This document shows positions 58,942 through 60,104 of a DNA stretch of 60,104 bases, one piece after another. The stretch comes from Abyssicoccus albus (GTDB lineage: Bacteria > Bacillota > Bacilli > Staphylococcales > Abyssicoccaceae). The translations under genes and the position numbers were made by a program. How positions within the stretch are numbered: the first letter of the stretch is position 1; each line of letters opens with the position of its first letter. Under the pieces are notes generated by a model that was not told where the DNA came from, did not search any database, and worked only from the letters and a program-made list of their open reading frames with translations. The stretch covers positions 1 to 60,104 of the forward strand of contig NZ_RKRK01000006.1 of the NCBI RefSeq assembly GCF_003815035.1, read 5' to 3'.

Positions 58942-59943
58942 TTAGTAAATATCACGTAATTGTTTCAACGGATTTCTTTTTCGATGATCGTTATACAGTT
59001 CTCCCGAAAATAAGTTTACGTATACACGAACCATATCTAACGTTTGGTGTCCGAGTATATCTTGTAACGCAAATATATTACCGCCAGACTTCACATACAT
59101 CTTCGCAAAAGTATGTCGACAAGTATGTGGCGAAACTCTTACGTTAGTAATTCCTGCCATCTTACCGTACTTCTCAAATCGGTTCTGTACCGAACGTTTC
59201 TTTAACGGTTTATTAAACTCCGTAATGAACACAACCTCGGTCTCAACGTCGCCCCTAATTCGCAACCACTTACGAATCAACGGTTGTAATTCTTCGGAGA
59301 ATGGAACGTGTCTTACTCTACCGTTCTTCCCTCTAATAGCCAAGTACTTATCGGAGAAATAAATGTCGTCAAGTTCTAACGCCAATAACTCCGTCAACCT
59401 AATTCCCGTATCTAAGAACGTTTGTATCATCACAAAGTCTCTGAATCCTACGAAGGTCTCTAAGTTAGGCATACGCAATAATGTCGCAAGTTGTTTGTCC
59501 GAGAATGTTTCGATTTCTTTGTGACGGTCTTTTGGAATGGGAATTTTATCGAAAGGATTAACGTCCTCTATGTCCGACTTAACCAAGAACGTACAATAGG
59601 CTTTAACGGCACGTAGAGACGTGTGTATGGACGACTTCTTGTTTCCGAGTACTTTTGTACCGAAATGAATAAAGTCGTCTATATGACGCCTTAAAATGCG
59701 TCTAGGAGGGTGTTCGTCATACATCTGTATATAACGTTTTTTATACGTAGATAAATGTTGCTCGTAGTAATCTATCGTGCCTTGCGAACAACCTTTACGC
59801 TTTCTATCTACGATAAAGGCTTCAACGGCTTCGTCGAACGTAATGTCTTTCGACAACTTAGCGTCTTCCAACGTAGCTTTTGCACGATACTCTTTCCGTA
59901 CATTCTCCAACATTTCCGGAGATAACGTTCGTCTCTTCGTCAT
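58942..59943 (-). CDS. int: Site-specific tyrosine recombinase (integrase)
   Basis: 333 aa. N-terminal SAM-like DNA-binding domain (about 35-125; DEAVEAFIVDRKRKGCSQG) and C-terminal catalytic domain with R182 (DTGIRLTE), K206 (IRGKNGR), H273 and R276 (SPHTCRHTF), H299 (LGHQT) and the nucleophile Y308 (VRVYVN). All catalytic residues are present. It lies 84 bp from the tRNA-Leu core, so it should insert the phage at the 3' end of a host tRNA-Leu(UAA) gene. No excisionase is recognised nearby; the winged-helix protein is the only candidate. Confidence 0.95.
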   Translation of the reverse strand: MTKRRTLSPEMLENVRKEYRAKATLEDAKLSKDITFDEAVEAFIVDRKRKGCSQGTIDYYEQHLSTYKKRYIQMYDEHPPRRILRRHIDDFIHFGTKVLGNKKSSIHTSLRAVKAYCTFLVKSDIEDVNPFDKIPIPKDRHKEIETFSDKQLATLLRMPNLETFVGFRDFVMIQTFLDTGIRLTELLALELDDIYFSDKYLAIRGKNGRVRHVPFSEELQPLIRKWLRIRGDVETEVVFITEFNKPLKKRSVQNRFEKYGKMAGITNVRVSPHTCRHTFAKMYVKSGGNIFALQDILGHQTLDMVRVYVNLFSGELYNDHRKRNPLKQLRDIY

Positions 59944-60008
59944 ACTACCACCACCTAACTACGCTAGATTTTAGTCATACGAAGTTCGGTACTATCACGA
60001 AGGTACAA

Positions 60009-60026
60009 ACGCTATAAAAATAGCGT
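60009..60026. promoter_or_regulatory. Perfect hairpin next to the attachment core
   Basis: ACGCTAT-AAAA-ATAGCGT, directly abutting the tRNA 3' end. After integration it would lie just downstream of the rebuilt host tRNA and might help end its transcript, although the T tract is short; it may instead be an integrase arm site. Confidence 0.45.
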
Positions 60027-60027
60027 A

Positions 60028-60104
60028 GTGCCTAGGACCGGAATCGAACCGGTACGGTAATCACTTACCGCAGGATTTTAAGTCCTGTGCGTCTGCCAGT
60101 TCCG
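60028..60104 (-). other. Attachment-site core: 3' portion of tRNA-Leu(UAA), right copy
   Basis: Identical to bases 1-77. Read on the minus strand it ends (3') at the tRNA acceptor end next to the integrase side. Outside the window to the right would lie either the 5' part of a host tRNA-Leu (if this is a prophage end) or base 78 of this window (if the molecule is circular). See the left copy for the tRNA parts. Confidence 0.85.

Overview
The window is a complete tailed-phage genome of about 60 kb, AT-rich by eye, with the gene content and order of a siphovirus of low-GC Gram-positive bacteria (Bacillota, most likely class Bacilli; the genus cannot be read from the sequence). Evidence: SPP1/XhlA-type lysis genes, Dit and Tal tail proteins, a TP901-type tape measure, an SPP1-type portal, an N-terminal LQFFAE motif in the scaffold, class Ib ribonucleotide reductase with group I introns, and AGGAGG ribosome sites before nearly every gene. 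It is temperate by equipment: a tyrosine integrase lies next to a 77-bp sequence that is the 3' part of a tRNA-Leu(UAA) gene. The same 77 bp form both ends of the window. This is either attL/attR of a prophage or the overlap of a circular (attP) contig.

Layout from left to right; almost everything is on the minus strand, so operons read right to left. 1-600: attachment core and a single gene with its own promoter, palindrome and terminator. 600-2750: lysis cassette (amidase endolysin, acidic 52-aa protein, holin, 20-aa peptide, XhlA-like protein). 2750-15980: tail genes (two small proteins, a 1787-aa Tal/fibre, Dit, 1510-aa tape measure, G/GT chaperones with a -1 frameshift site, major tail protein). 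16000-24740: tail terminator, connectors, MuF-like protein, capsid, decoration protein, scaffold, portal, terminase. 24740-27515: 2.8 kb without genes but full of hairpins, palindromes and short repeats. 27516-29610: a cassette of small, very acidic proteins with two matched promoters. 29611-31220: 1.6 kb without genes, carrying two dense repeat arrays. 31221-32517: regulators, including a divergent plus-strand gene. 32514-49300: nucleotide metabolism and replication (deoxyribosyltransferase-like, redoxin, PhoH, NrdE/F/I, RuvC-like, RecB-like nuclease, dUTPase, DNA polymerase I, ssDNA-binding protein). 49400-50300: sigma-like regulator divergent from a plus-strand Cro/CI-type repressor. 50300-58100: lipoprotein, primase, DnaB helicase, helicase loader and a run of small accessory genes. 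58100-60104: hairpins, iterons, winged-helix regulator, integrase, attachment core.

The phage thus brings its own replisome and its own deoxynucleotide supply, unusually complete for an integrase-bearing phage. The NrdE and NrdF genes are each split by a group I intron with shared core motifs; the NrdE intron encodes an HNH homing endonuclease. Both exon junctions can be placed to the base.

The most unusual content is non-coding: (1) two loci, 33 kb apart, each with a pair of 'twin mini-hairpins' with 3-nt loops, both lying upstream of leftward transcription units; (2) an array of about eight 60-nt units whose central hairpin changes sequence but keeps pairing; (3) an array of 15-18-nt repeats beside it; (4) an identical leader with a compensatory hairpin change before the scaffold and tail-chaperone genes; (5) a branched-looking leader before the ssDNA-binding protein gene. 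None matches an RNA family I recognise. All calls come from reading the sequence; no database or folding search was run.
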